This document shows positions 28,068-36,234 of a stretch of 51,331 nucleotides of DNA, piece after piece. The position numbers and the translations under genes are program-made. The DNA lies in assembly GCA_017534595.1 (NCBI GenBank), contig JAFXVY010000103.1, positions 1 to 51,331 of the forward strand, given 5' to 3'. This DNA is from Ruminococcus sp. (GTDB lineage Bacteria; Bacillota; Clostridia; Oscillospirales; Ruminococcaceae). Every line of letters starts with the position of its first letter. Position 1 is the first letter of the stretch. The notes under the pieces are model-generated. The model saw only the letters and a list, made by a program, of their open reading frames with translations, made no database searches and was not told the origin of the DNA.

Positions 28068-28805
28068 TTACTGATCCTCTGCCGCGCTCGAGACATAGAC
28101 CATTGTGAGCGTGGCGAAGATATAAGCCTGTATGCAGCCCGAGAAGAGGTCGAAGTAGACCGACAGCACTGCAGGTATGAACAGCTGCATCACATTGAGC
28201 CCGAAGCCGCCGAACTCGAATGCGAGGTGGCAGAGCTTGGAGAGTGCGGCGAGTGCGCTGTACACAAGAGCCGTGATGACCGCACCGCCGGAGATGTTTC
28301 CGAACATACGGAACGCCATCGAAAGCGGCGTAGCGATCTCGCTGAGCAGGTTCAGCGGGAGCATCACGGGTATCGGCGAGACGAAGCTCTTCAAATATCC
28401 GCCAACGCCTCCGTGCTTCAGCTTATAATAGGTGATGAGCACGAATGTCATCATCGCCCAGGTCAGCGTGACGTTGAAGTCAGCGGTCATCGACCGCAGG
28501 CCGAGCAGTGAAACGAGTGCGCCGAGCACGGCATACACGAGTATCGTAGCTATGTAGGGAGCGTAATGCTTCCACTTCTTGCCCATGGTCGTCTCGACCA
28601 TATTATTGACGAAGCCGACGAACATCTCGGCGACTATCTGCCGTTTCTTGGTAGGTACCTTTTCAAGGTTGCGTGTCAGGAACCTGCACACAAGCAGAAC
28701 GGCGACGATTATCAGCCACCCAATGACGATAGTCTCGGTGATATCTATACCGCCGAAGATCGGCAGAGTAAAGACGACCTTAGGTCCCTGTCCTATCCCG
28801 TCCAT
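28068..28805 (-). CDS. atpB: ATP synthase a subunit
   Basis: The 245-aa membrane subunit carries the half-channels. It has several hydrophobic helices and the essential Arg in the conserved segment PLSMAFRMFGNISGG, plus the C-terminal QAYIFATLTMVYVSSA. It follows the atpI-like gene by four bases and is followed by atpE. Confidence 0.95.
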   Translation of the reverse strand: MDGIGQGPKVVFTLPIFGGIDITETIVIGWLIIVAVLLVCRFLTRNLEKVPTKKRQIVAEMFVGFVNNMVETTMGKKWKHYAPYIATILVYAVLGALVSLLGLRSMTADFNVTLTWAMMTFVLITYYKLKHGGVGGYLKSFVSPIPVMLPLNLLSEIATPLSMAFRMFGNISGGAVITALVYSALAALSKLCHLAFEFGGFGLNVMQLFIPAVLSVYFDLFSGCIQAYIFATLTMVYVSSAAEDQ

Positions 28806-28809
28806 AGAC

Positions 28810-29223
28810 TTAATCCTTTCCGAAATGATTTATGCCGAGAATGTGATCGAAGGTGAGCAGTATCCTCGGGAACAGCTGCGGCACGACGATCCCGACCACG
28901 CTCAGAGCTCCCGTCAGGAACCCGGCGGCGCAGAGCGCTGTAAGCACGGCGAGCCTTATACCGTAGCAGGAGAGCATCATACGCTTTGCACGCTTCTGAT
29001 CGCAGTCCACTGCCCGCCCGACGGTCTTCGCAAGGAAGATCATCCCGGCGCAGGCGTTTGCCCCGCCCACCGTGAAGCCGAACAGATTTCTCCATTCAAA
29101 CCCCCAGAACAGCGTAAACAGGAAGCACAGCACCGATGCTGCGGCCATAGCCCTGCACAGCCTGAAAGCAAGGGGCGTAAGATCAACGTTCCCGGAGACC
29201 TTATTTTCTTCGGCAGCGCTCAT
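28810..29223 (-). CDS. atpI: AtpI-like membrane protein, ATP synthase subunit I
   Basis: The 137-aa protein has four hydrophobic helices and opens the ATP synthase operon four bases before atpB. AtpI-type proteins help to assemble the c ring and possibly handle Mg2+, and are weakly conserved, so the call rests mainly on position, size and topology. The start is taken at the ATG 29221-29223 (MSAAEENK), six bases after GAGGG. An ATG six bases upstream is too close to that site. Confidence 0.75.
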   Translation of the reverse strand: MSAAEENKVSGNVDLTPLAFRLCRAMAAASVLCFLFTLFWGFEWRNLFGFTVGGANACAGMIFLAKTVGRAVDCDQKRAKRMMLSCYGIRLAVLTALCAAGFLTGALSVVGIVVPQLFPRILLTFDHILGINHFGKD

Positions 29224-29272
29224 ACTCATCCCTCACTGTCGGCAATCTGCACATAATCAGCCAATTATAATC

Positions 29273-29301
29273 ATTATACCATCTTTCGGGCTTCTTGAAA
29301 A
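29273..29301 (-). promoter_or_regulatory. Second, weaker candidate promoter of the ATP synthase operon
   Basis: On the minus strand: -35 TTTTCA (29296-29301, four of six matches), 17-base spacer, -10 TATAAT (29273-29278). It is closer to the atpI start than the consensus promoter at 29419-29447. Confidence 0.45.
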
Positions 29302-29388
29302 GAGGTAAAAAGCAGTGATTTTGATTTTTTACGTTTTGCACAATTTTGTTTCAACAAGCCCTGCGATATTCAAATCTAATGCCGATTA

Positions 29389-29438
29389 TGACCAACGGTC
29401 AGTTTTTGAACTGTATACATTATATATCACCTGACCGT
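29389..29438. promoter_or_regulatory. Candidate operator, three TGACC half-sites at the atp promoter
   Basis: TGACC-AAC-GGTCA (29389-29401) is a perfect palindrome just downstream of the -10 box. A further TGACC sits inside CTGACCGT (29431-29438), in the spacer between the -10 and -35 boxes. ACGGTCAG (29395-29402) and CTGACCGT also form an 8-bp inverted repeat across the -10 box. The binding protein is unknown. Confidence 0.4.
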
Positions 29439-29447
29439 ATTTGTCAA
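29419..29447 (-). promoter_or_regulatory. Consensus sigma-A promoter of the ATP synthase operon
   Basis: On the minus strand: TTGACA (29442-29447), 17-base spacer, TATAAT (29419-29424), a perfect consensus match. It gives a leader of roughly 190 nt ahead of atpI. No gene is seen in 29230-29459. Confidence 0.8.
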
Positions 29448-29459
29448 GCGCCGGGGGAC

Positions 29460-29493
29460 AAAAAAAGCACCTGCGCAGCAATTTCGCAGGTGC
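29460..29493 (-). terminator. Terminator of the small lipoprotein gene
   Basis: On the minus strand GCACCTGCG ... CGCAGGTGC is followed by TTTTTTTG, about eight bases after the stop at 29501. Confidence 0.85.
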
Positions 29494-29500
29494 AGCAGGT

Positions 29501-29776
29501 TTATCGCAGGATATCGTCCGCCACGTCGCCGGCGGCAGAGAGGGTGGTGTCGATGCCGTCGGCCACCTTATCGCTGATGCTGTCGGCGGCGCTTTCGGCC
29601 TTTGAAAGCGGAGCCTCGCTCGTCGCAGACGTCACCGTGGTGGTAGTCGTCGCGGTCGTCGTATCTGTACGGGTGGTATCTCTCGGGCTCAGCGAGCTGC
29701 TGTCAGCGCTGCCGGAGCAGGACGCCAGCGCTATCGCAGCAGTAACTGCAAGCGCCCCTGCCATTATTTCCTTCAT
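29501..29776 (-). CDS. Small Thr/Ser-rich lipoprotein
   Basis: This 91-aa protein starts at the ATG 29774-29776 behind AAAGGAG. A lipoprotein signal (MKEIMAGALAVTAAIALASC) is followed by a low-complexity Thr/Asp/Arg stretch (RDTTRTDTTTATTTTTV) and a short amphipathic tail with a repeated D-x-x-D pattern. No domain is recognised. The threonine-rich part may be a cell-wall spacer. It stands alone with its own terminator. Confidence 0.7.
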   Translation of the reverse strand: MKEIMAGALAVTAAIALASCSGSADSSSLSPRDTTRTDTTTATTTTTVTSATSEAPLSKAESAADSISDKVADGIDTTLSAAGDVADDILR

Positions 29777-29894
29777 AGCAAAATCTCCTTTCGTTCGATC
29801 ATGATCGCCGCAGCTCATAAAACGGCTTTCTTAGTTTGTCCGGTCTCAGCTCGGATATACGGTTGGGAGATTTTGGAAATCAGACAACATGAGT

Positions 29895-30045
29895 GCCCGC
29901 CGTCAAACCGATCATCTTTCCCGAACTCCATGATCCAAAGGCGGAGATACAGAAAGCGCTGTGCCCTTTTTAATATGGGCGCAGCGCTTTGTTTGTATTG
30001 AATTATGATCGCCTGCGGAGCCCCGGGCTCTGCCTGCTTTTGTTC
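29895..30045. repeat. Composite repeat, copy 3 (short)
   Basis: The stretch CCCGCCGTCAAACCG ... CCAAAGGCGGAGATAC (about 29898-29950) matches the end of copy 2 (5480-5535). It is followed by a terminator-like hairpin AAAGCGCTGTGCCC ... GGGCGCAGCGCTTT (29953-29990) and by GCCTGCGGAGCC...GGGCTCTGCC. The hairpin lies just downstream of the 30050-31021 gene and could end that transcript. Confidence 0.7.
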
Positions 30046-30049
30046 CGGC

Positions 30050-31021
30050 TTAATAGAACGCCTTTTTCTTCTTGATAAAGAAGAATATCCCCGCGCCTGC
30101 TATTCCGACTACTACTATGATGATTATTACTACTACAAAGCCGTTTCCGCCTTCCTGCTTCTCAGGTGCATCCCCGACTTCAACTCCCGAGCTCTTTTCT
30201 TTTATTTGGATCTCTTCGATCTTCTCCTGCGCCTTCGCAGATGCGTTGTATCCGTCCAGCGCCTTGATGTAAAGATCGTTGCCGCTCTCGTCCTTTACGG
30301 GCAGCTTGATGCTGATGTTGTCAAGACACAGTACATCCGAGCTCATGTCCTCCATTACCGGCAGCTCGAATACGAACCTCGTACACGCCATCTCGGTTCT
30401 TACCGAGATCGCCTGCTTCCTGTACTGCGTAACGTTGTCGTTCGTCAGCACGTCATAGGTCAGCTGCAGCGTCTTGGGCGTGAGGACTGCTGTGTAGGTG
30501 TCATCCGTACCGTAGCAGTATACCGAGTTCTGGAGCAGCTTGCCCTCGGCATCCGCTCCGATCTTATACTGGAAGGTGAAGAAGCAGCCGTCGAAGCAGG
30601 AGAGGCCGAAGTCCTCGCTCCTCAGCTCGATAGCCGGGACTTTAAGCTCCGCGCCCTCGGCGGTGGATGCCTCATAGACGTAATTCCCGTCGTCGTCGGT
30701 GATATACTGCATATTGTAAAGCAGCGCATCGGTACTCTTCGAGGCGGAGGCTTTCAGCGAGAAGCCCTGATAATAGGTGGTCTTGTCCTGCGTCAGGGTG
30801 AGGCCGATAAGGTCGGCGTCATCGTTGGTGTGGACATATTTCGACCAGTTGTCGTTATCGAAGGAGAGCGCCGGGGTCTTGGCATCTGTGCTGATCATTG
30901 ATTCCTCGTAGGTGAATGGGATCACGGGTCTCGCCTCTTCCTCGGCGGAAGCGCCGAAGGCGAGCGAAGAAGCCGCTACAACAGCTGCGCAGGCAGCATA
31001 TAAAACTCTTTTCAGGATCAT
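30050..31021 (-). CDS. Secreted, C-terminally membrane-anchored protein of unknown function
   Basis: The 323-aa protein has a signal peptide (about 1-26, cleavage after AFGASA), a soluble section of about 250 residues that looks beta-rich, then a glycine-rich linker, a strong membrane helix (about 296-316, FVVVIIIIVVVGIAGAGIFFF) and a basic tail (IKKKKAFY). This is a type I membrane protein. There is no LPXTG, so it is not sortase-anchored. I do not recognise the soluble domain. It may resemble a carbohydrate-binding or adhesin module (inference). It has its own consensus promoter. Confidence 0.75.
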   Translation of the reverse strand: MILKRVLYAACAAVVAASSLAFGASAEEEARPVIPFTYEESMISTDAKTPALSFDNDNWSKYVHTNDDADLIGLTLTQDKTTYYQGFSLKASASKSTDALLYNMQYITDDDGNYVYEASTAEGAELKVPAIELRSEDFGLSCFDGCFFTFQYKIGADAEGKLLQNSVYCYGTDDTYTAVLTPKTLQLTYDVLTNDNVTQYRKQAISVRTEMACTRFVFELPVMEDMSSDVLCLDNISIKLPVKDESGNDLYIKALDGYNASAKAQEKIEEIQIKEKSSGVEVGDAPEKQEGGNGFVVVIIIIVVVGIAGAGIFFFIKKKKAFY

Positions 31022-31075
31022 ATCCGTCCTCCGTTCAGTATATAAAAAGTTTACGAAACATTTTCCGTCATAATA

Positions 31076-31104
31076 ATTTTACAACATTAAAACAGAAATG
31101 TCAA
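31076..31104 (-). promoter_or_regulatory. Sigma-A promoter of the 30050-31021 gene
   Basis: On the minus strand: TTGACA (31099-31104), 17-base spacer, TAAAAT (31076-31081). Confidence 0.72.
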
Positions 31105-31148
31105 GCGATATTTTGCTCACGTATCGAATAATTAACGTGCCTCTTTAC

Positions 31149-31185
31149 AAAAACGGCACCCCCGGCGTCTTTGCCGGAAGTGCCG
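31149..31185 (-). terminator. Terminator of the 31196-32065 gene
   Basis: On the minus strand CGGCACTTCCGGC ... GCCGGGGGTGCCG is followed by TTTTTGT. Confidence 0.8.
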
Positions 31186-31195
31186 AAAGCTGTCT

Positions 31196-32065
31196 TTACT
31201 GGATACCTATAAATCCGAAATAGTTTTTCTTCGGGAGGTTGCGGACCTTAACGGTCTTGGGCAGCTCCTCCTCGGTGAGCTGATAGAGTATGGCGAGGTA
31301 ATACTCACCTGTCGCCTCATCCTGCTCGACTATCCAGCCGACGGAAGGAACGACGCCTCTGGTGCCGTTCTTGGTAACGGTCTTTCTGATACCCTGCTGC
31401 CTGAGGGTGAAATACTTGAGCTCTATATCCTCATTTGCGGGTACGACATAGATCTTTACCGCGCCCTTATCGCTGTCCTGAACGTCGTAGATCTGGAAGC
31501 GGTACTCTCCGTCGGGGGAGTAGGTGTTGGTATCGTCGGTGACTTCTGCGATATGCTTCATCTGGCCGCTGTAAAGCGAGTAGACATCGCCCTGCGGGTC
31601 GAGGTCGAGGTTGAGCTCGGTCTCCACCGCGGAGCCGCCGAGCAGCATATTGAGCACGAAGTAAGCAACTATACCGAGCACATACATCAGCAGATATATC
31701 GTGCCGAGGATGACCTTTACGTTAGCCCTAGTGCCCGCCACGAAGAAGATCACGAGCGCCACAACGAACGGCGGGATGATGAGCACCCAGTTATACATAT
31801 TGAACAGTATCAGGCAGAACGTCACGGGCATCATCAGCACGCTTATGAGCCTTGTAATGAACATTTCCCTCGTATAGATCATCAAAACGAGGAAGAATAC
31901 GCTCGCAAGGCTGTAGATGGCAAGAAACGGCGCCGCCATGCCCTCGACAAATTCGAGCTTATACAGGAACGTAGCATAGGTCAGCAGGCAAAGCACCGCG
32001 AAGTATGCGCAGCTGAAGACTGCGGTACACCGCTTGACCCATATATTTCCAATGATTTCCTTCAA
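31196..32065 (-). CDS. Membrane protein with C-terminal extracytoplasmic domain, unknown function
   Basis: The 289-aa protein has an N-terminal bundle of about five hydrophobic helices between residues 12 and 143, then a soluble domain of about 140 residues rich in acidic and aromatic residues, ending KKNYFGFIGIQ. I do not recognise it. It has its own promoter and terminator, so it is a single-gene unit between two genes for exported proteins. Confidence 0.72.
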   Translation of the reverse strand: MKEIIGNIWVKRCTAVFSCAYFAVLCLLTYATFLYKLEFVEGMAAPFLAIYSLASVFFLVLMIYTREMFITRLISVLMMPVTFCLILFNMYNWVLIIPPFVVALVIFFVAGTRANVKVILGTIYLLMYVLGIVAYFVLNMLLGGSAVETELNLDLDPQGDVYSLYSGQMKHIAEVTDDTNTYSPDGEYRFQIYDVQDSDKGAVKIYVVPANEDIELKYFTLRQQGIRKTVTKNGTRGVVPSVGWIVEQDEATGEYYLAILYQLTEEELPKTVKVRNLPKKNYFGFIGIQ

Positions 32066-32117
32066 TCTCCGATCCTCCTTGCAAAGACAGATCTTGACTC
32101 AAAATGAGCACAGTATT

Positions 32118-32146
32118 ATTCTATATCATTTCATTGTGAAAATCAA
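32118..32146 (-). promoter_or_regulatory. Sigma-A promoter of the 31196-32065 gene
   Basis: On the minus strand: TTGATT (32141-32146), 17-base spacer, TAGAAT (32118-32123). Confidence 0.6.
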
Positions 32147-32189
32147 TAGGTTTAATTAAATTGTAACACAAATGTCAACATCGGTAACA

Positions 32190-33176
32190 TCAGTTTAGGA
32201 TCAGATCCTCACCGCCGACGAGGCCGCCGGTGATCTCGGTGCTGTCGCCGTCAACGATGCCGGTCTCGACATCCTGCTCCACCTTGACGCCGTCGATCAG
32301 GAGGTTGACGAACTGCCTGTCGCCCACCTTCTTGATAGCCTTTGTGGGGACTACCACGACATCCTCGCGGGAGTAGATATTGAAGCTTACCTGCACACCG
32401 CTCATATCCATGAACTCGGTATCGTCATCGGGGCGGATCACATAAGTATAGGTCGTATAGTCACCGGCGTCTTCGGTGATGATATCGGCCACCATGCCCT
32501 CGCCGGAGAAAACGCCCTGTGTCAGGCCGACTCTCGTTCCGAAGGAGACCTTGTTGAGCTTGTTGTAGGTCTTGCAGATAAGGAACTGCTCGCTCTTGTC
32601 GGTGGCGGTGCCGAGAGCTGTGCCCTCGTTGACCCAGGTATAGCGCTGGATGCCTGCATAGCGGCGGTCGAGCTTGAACTTGCCGTCGCAGGGGGCATAG
32701 ACGTTATAGAGATCCTTCTTGCTCACCAGCCTGTCGTACTCGAGCTGCTGGATCTCGACCTCCGTCTTGGCGTCCTCAAGCTCATAGTAGGAGACACCTG
32801 CGGTGGAATAGAGCGTGCTGAGGGTCTTCTTGGCCTGATTGAGATATACCTCCTTCTCCTCGATCTGCGTATCGAGGCCGTCGGAGAAGATGGTGCAGAG
32901 CAGGTCGCCCTTCTTGACGTTCATATCCGAGGTGAAATAGATCTGGTCTATCTGACCGGAGGCTCTGAACCTCACGCGCTCGGAATAGGGATAGCCGTAG
33001 GAGCCGTCGGCGAAATATCTCTCGGATATCTCCTTCACCTCGGCCTTTGCTGTATTGTAGCTGACCGCCTTTGCCGCATAGATCGGCACGGAGATCTTAT
33101 CATTCGATTCGGTGCTGCCGCAGCCGGCGAGTGTTATCGCTGCCGCAAGCAGTATGGCTGCATACCTTTTTTTCAT
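32190..33176 (-). CDS. Lipoprotein of the membrane fusion (HlyD/RND adaptor) type
   Basis: The 328-aa protein has a lipobox signal (MKKRYAAILLAAAITLAGC). The adaptor layout follows: a beta-barrel/lipoyl-like half (RASGQIDQIYFTSDMNVKKGDLLCTIFSDG), an alpha-helical hairpin (about 100-155) and a second lipoyl half (LYNVYAPCDGKFK), then a barrel with VVVPTKAIKKVGDRQFV and EITGGLVGGEDLILN. Such adaptors normally work with an ABC (MacB-type) transporter. None is encoded on either side here, so its partner must lie elsewhere. Confidence 0.82.
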   Translation of the reverse strand: MKKRYAAILLAAAITLAGCGSTESNDKISVPIYAAKAVSYNTAKAEVKEISERYFADGSYGYPYSERVRFRASGQIDQIYFTSDMNVKKGDLLCTIFSDGLDTQIEEKEVYLNQAKKTLSTLYSTAGVSYYELEDAKTEVEIQQLEYDRLVSKKDLYNVYAPCDGKFKLDRRYAGIQRYTWVNEGTALGTATDKSEQFLICKTYNKLNKVSFGTRVGLTQGVFSGEGMVADIITEDAGDYTTYTYVIRPDDDTEFMDMSGVQVSFNIYSREDVVVVPTKAIKKVGDRQFVNLLIDGVKVEQDVETGIVDGDSTEITGGLVGGEDLILN

Positions 33177-33250
33177 ACTTGTTCACCTGCTGTAGATTAA
33201 ACGAAGACACGGAAATGAACATAACATTTCCGAGTAAATACACACAGAAT

Positions 33251-33279
33251 ATTGTATCATCTTTTGTCCGATATTTCAA
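33251..33279 (-). promoter_or_regulatory. Sigma-A promoter of the membrane fusion lipoprotein gene
   Basis: On the minus strand: TTGAAA (33274-33279), 17-base spacer, TACAAT (33251-33256). Confidence 0.7.
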
Positions 33280-33340
33280 CTGCGCCGCCGATATATCGTA
33301 TATATGCACAATACTGCACACAACTTTTTGGGCATTTTAA

Positions 33341-34432
33341 CTATGCGAGCAGACCGGCGATAATGCTGTTCGACACAAGCATACCCTCCGGAGTGAGTGA
33401 GAGCGCGTCCCCGTCGAAGGTACAGAGCCCTTCCGCGGCGAGGCGCTTTGCAAGATCCGCCGCATTACGCAGCTGTTTGCCGCTCATGCCGTACTCCCCT
33501 GCTTTGGCGAGGCTTATCCCCTCGCTGAGCCGGAGCCCCAGCATAACATATTCCTCCGCCCTGTCGGGTGCGGGGTCTGTGACCGTCCTGCCGCCGGGGG
33601 ACATATACTCCCCGAGGCTGTCGGCGTTCTTATACCTGACGCCCCCGAAGAAGCTGTGCGCCGACGGCCCGAAGCCGAGGTAGGGCTCCCCTTTCCAGTA
33701 TTTGAGGTTATGCCTGCTCTCATACCCCGGGACGGCGAAATTCGAGATCTCATACTGTATAAGCCCCTGCTCCCGGCAGGCGGACACCGCCGCCAGATAG
33801 AGCTGCGCCATGCCGTCGTCGTCGCAGAGGCGGCTTGTGAACTCCTCGCGGGCAAAAGCCGTCCCCGGCTCGGCCTTTATCATATAGACCGAGATATGCT
33901 TCGCGCCGAGCTGCGCGAGCCTTGCTATGCTTTCCGAAAGAGAGCGCCCGCTCTGCCCCCGTATGCCGATCATAAGGTCGGCGGAGATATTCTCAAAGCC
34001 AGCAGAAACGGCATTCTCAAGCGCCGAGACCGCCTCTGCGGCATTGTGGAGCCTGCCGAGGAAGCCCAGATCCCCGTCATCGAGGGACTGCACCCCCACC
34101 GAGAGCCTGTTGACTCCCGCCTCTCTGAATCCGGCAAGGTCCTCCGGGGTCAGGGTGCAGGGGTTGGCTTCAAGGGTGATCTCGGGGTCTGCGAGGTCAA
34201 AATGCTCCCGGCAGAGCCGGATGATCTCCCCCGCCTGCCCGGGCGTGAGCAGCGAGGGCGTACCCCCGCCGAAATATACTGTATCAGCCGCAGCTGACGG
34301 CGCTGACTTTATCTCGTCCGCAAGGGCGCCGAGATAGCCCGGCATATCCGCGCTCCCCGCCGGCACCGAATAGAATGCGCAGTAGGGGCATTTCCTTTTG
34401 CAGAACGGCACATGGATATAGATCCCGGTCAT
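33341..34432 (-). CDS. hemW: HemW-type radical SAM protein
   Basis: The 363-aa protein opens with the radical SAM cluster motif IYIHVPFCKRKCPYCAFYS (C-x3-C-x2-C), then VYFGGGTPSLL, TLEANPCTLT and RLSVGVQSLDD. This is the HemN/HemW family. The short N-terminus and CxxxCxxCxF spacing fit HemW, a heme chaperone, rather than coproporphyrinogen dehydrogenase. It overlaps the upstream membrane-protein gene by four bases. Proteins of this group are often mislabelled as HemN. Confidence 0.9.
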   Translation of the reverse strand: MTGIYIHVPFCKRKCPYCAFYSVPAGSADMPGYLGALADEIKSAPSAAADTVYFGGGTPSLLTPGQAGEIIRLCREHFDLADPEITLEANPCTLTPEDLAGFREAGVNRLSVGVQSLDDGDLGFLGRLHNAAEAVSALENAVSAGFENISADLMIGIRGQSGRSLSESIARLAQLGAKHISVYMIKAEPGTAFAREEFTSRLCDDDGMAQLYLAAVSACREQGLIQYEISNFAVPGYESRHNLKYWKGEPYLGFGPSAHSFFGGVRYKNADSLGEYMSPGGRTVTDPAPDRAEEYVMLGLRLSEGISLAKAGEYGMSGKQLRNAADLAKRLAAEGLCTFDGDALSLTPEGMLVSNSIIAGLLA

Positions 34433-34905
34433 CTTCTGCCGTCCTCTGCATCGTCAAAGGCGTTCTCGATGTATCTCCCGACCCGCTCCCGGTTGCTCCT
34501 TATCCTTGCGGCGGCGGCAGTGAGCCCCCACCTTGCGGCGCATACCGCGAACAGCAGCAGCATTATGAGCACTGCCCTCAGAACGAACATCGCCTGCTCG
34601 GAAAGCGTGAGATAGAAATACTTGGAATTCTTCGACAGTATGTTCACCGCTGCCGGGTGGATGACGATATAGGCTATCAGCCCGAAGCCGGTCATATAGG
34701 CGAGCTGAGCGCAGCCGGCGGTAATCGCCGCCTTCGGCGACAGCGACGACAGCTTTATCCCCGAGATCACTGCGAAGGCAGCAAGCAGCAGCAGCGCGAA
34801 CACCTTGGAGATGTTGGCATAGCACTCGTATATCAGCGGCGCAGCCACGGCACCTATAAGTCCGTATATGAGCGAAAGCTTCATCGCCCGTCTGAAATCC
34901 TTCAT
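34429..34905 (-). CDS. Small membrane protein of unknown function
   Basis: The 158-aa protein has four hydrophobic helices (roughly 10-28, 31-50, 61-83, 101-122 from the chosen start) and a basic C-terminal tail. The start is the ATG 34903-34905, six bases after GAGG. A GTG twelve bases upstream lies on top of that site. It is coupled to hemW by a four-base overlap and follows another small membrane protein. No family is recognised. Confidence 0.7.
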   Translation of the reverse strand: MKDFRRAMKLSLIYGLIGAVAAPLIYECYANISKVFALLLLAAFAVISGIKLSSLSPKAAITAGCAQLAYMTGFGLIAYIVIHPAAVNILSKNSKYFYLTLSEQAMFVLRAVLIMLLLFAVCAARWGLTAAAARIRSNRERVGRYIENAFDDAEDGRR

Positions 34906-34913
34906 TTCGATCC

Positions 34914-35360
34914 TCACATAACATTTTCAAGTAAAAAGATGAGCCACCGCGCTATCCAGAACATCGACACCCCGCCGAGCATAAGCCCGGCAACGACCGT
35001 TATGCGCGAATAGCGGTCGTAGGCGCCGCCGCCCCTGCTCACAAGGACGGTCTCGGTGCGCCCGGGCTTGTAGAGCCTGCTGCGGAAGATCATCTCGCAG
35101 GGAAAGCTGTTGACAAGCTCCCCCTCAGAACTTTCGTAAACGGCACGGGAGAAGCCCTTTTCCGGCTTCTCTATCCGTGAAAAGGCCGCGCTGACCCTCT
35201 TTGACCTCACGAGCCGCACGGCGGTGAATATAAAGAACAGAAGCGTCGCCGCAAGAGCAAGGGCAAGAAGTATCATAACTCCGAGCAGGATATAGAAAAG
35301 ATCCACTCCGAGCATGACGAGCAGAGCCCCGATGATAACGAGACCGAGAATGACCTCCAT
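34914..35360 (-). CDS. Small membrane protein of unknown function
   Basis: The 148-aa protein has two adjacent N-terminal helices (about 2-20 and 23-48), a soluble section of about 65 residues with a conserved-looking KPGRTETVLVSRGG, and one C-terminal helix (about 120-141). No family is recognised. It lies between mscS and the 34429-34905 gene on the same strand and is likely co-transcribed with them. Confidence 0.68.
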   Translation of the reverse strand: MEVILGLVIIGALLVMLGVDLFYILLGVMILLALALAATLLFFIFTAVRLVRSKRVSAAFSRIEKPEKGFSRAVYESSEGELVNSFPCEMIFRSRLYKPGRTETVLVSRGGGAYDRYSRITVVAGLMLGGVSMFWIARWLIFLLENVM

Positions 35361-35390
35361 CCTGCACCCTCCCTTCCTGCGAAACTGAGC

Positions 35391-36221
35391 TTACGGATTT
35401 TTTTTCTGAGCGGGCTGCTCTATGCTGCCGTCAATATGGACGTCGAGCTGATTGTAGGGTATCTCGACGCCGTTGGCATCAAAGCCCTGCTTGACCTCTC
35501 TGATAAGATCGTAGAGATAGGGCCAGTAGTCGCTCTGCCTGATCCACACCCTGAGCAGTATCTCTATCGAGCTCTCGTTATGAGCGCTCATGACGATCAT
35601 CGGTTCATTGGGATAGTTGAGTGTACGCTCATCGTTGTGGAGTATGCCGAGAATAACGGCCTTGGCCTTGTTGAAGTCCGCCTTGTAGGAGATGCTGAAG
35701 CGGTACTCGAGGCGGCGCTTTTCCTCGTTGGTGAAGTTGACTATCGTGGTATTCGTGACCTTGGCGTTCGGGATGAGTATGGCCTTGTTATCCATGCTCA
35801 GCAGCTTGGTGTACATTATCTGAATGTCATTTACAAAGCCCTGCTCGTTGTCAACGGAGATATAGTCGCCGATCTTGAAGGGGCGGGTGAACATCAGAAT
35901 GAAGCCGCCGGCAACGTTCGAGAGATTCTCCTTGAGAGCCAGCGAAACTGCAAGTCCCGCCGCCGAGAGCACGGCTATGATCGAGGTCATGGGGACGTTG
36001 AGCTTCGTGAGGGTCATTATGATGACCAGCACATAAAGGGATATCCTGATGACCGACAGCAGGAAGGAATGAGCAGTCTTGTCGATCTTCGAGCGGCCGA
36101 GCGCCTTGGAGACGATCTTTACGACGATCTTGGTGGCTATGATGCCGCAGACGAGGATCAGCAGCGCCGCAGCCAGCAGCGGGCCGTAGGTCTTGAGCAG
36201 GCTTATGATCTTTTCGTACAT
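35391..36221 (-). CDS. mscS: Small-conductance mechanosensitive channel, MscS family
   Basis: The 276-aa protein has three N-terminal membrane helices (about 13-35, 52-72, 76-97). The pore-lining helix 3 (AAGLAVSLALKENLSNVAGGFILMFTRPFKIGDYI) carries the Gly/Ala-rich packing pattern of MscS, and the cytoplasmic beta and alpha/beta domain includes IPNAKVTNTTIVNFT. The length matches the short MscS type. It protects the cell against osmotic downshock. It follows rpe by 13 bases. Confidence 0.93.
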   Translation of the reverse strand: MYEKIISLLKTYGPLLAAALLILVCGIIATKIVVKIVSKALGRSKIDKTAHSFLLSVIRISLYVLVIIMTLTKLNVPMTSIIAVLSAAGLAVSLALKENLSNVAGGFILMFTRPFKIGDYISVDNEQGFVNDIQIMYTKLLSMDNKAILIPNAKVTNTTIVNFTNEEKRRLEYRFSISYKADFNKAKAVILGILHNDERTLNYPNEPMIVMSAHNESSIEILLRVWIRQSDYWPYLYDLIREVKQGFDANGVEIPYNQLDVHIDGSIEQPAQKKNP

Positions 36222-36234
36222 GGCTTTACCTCCG

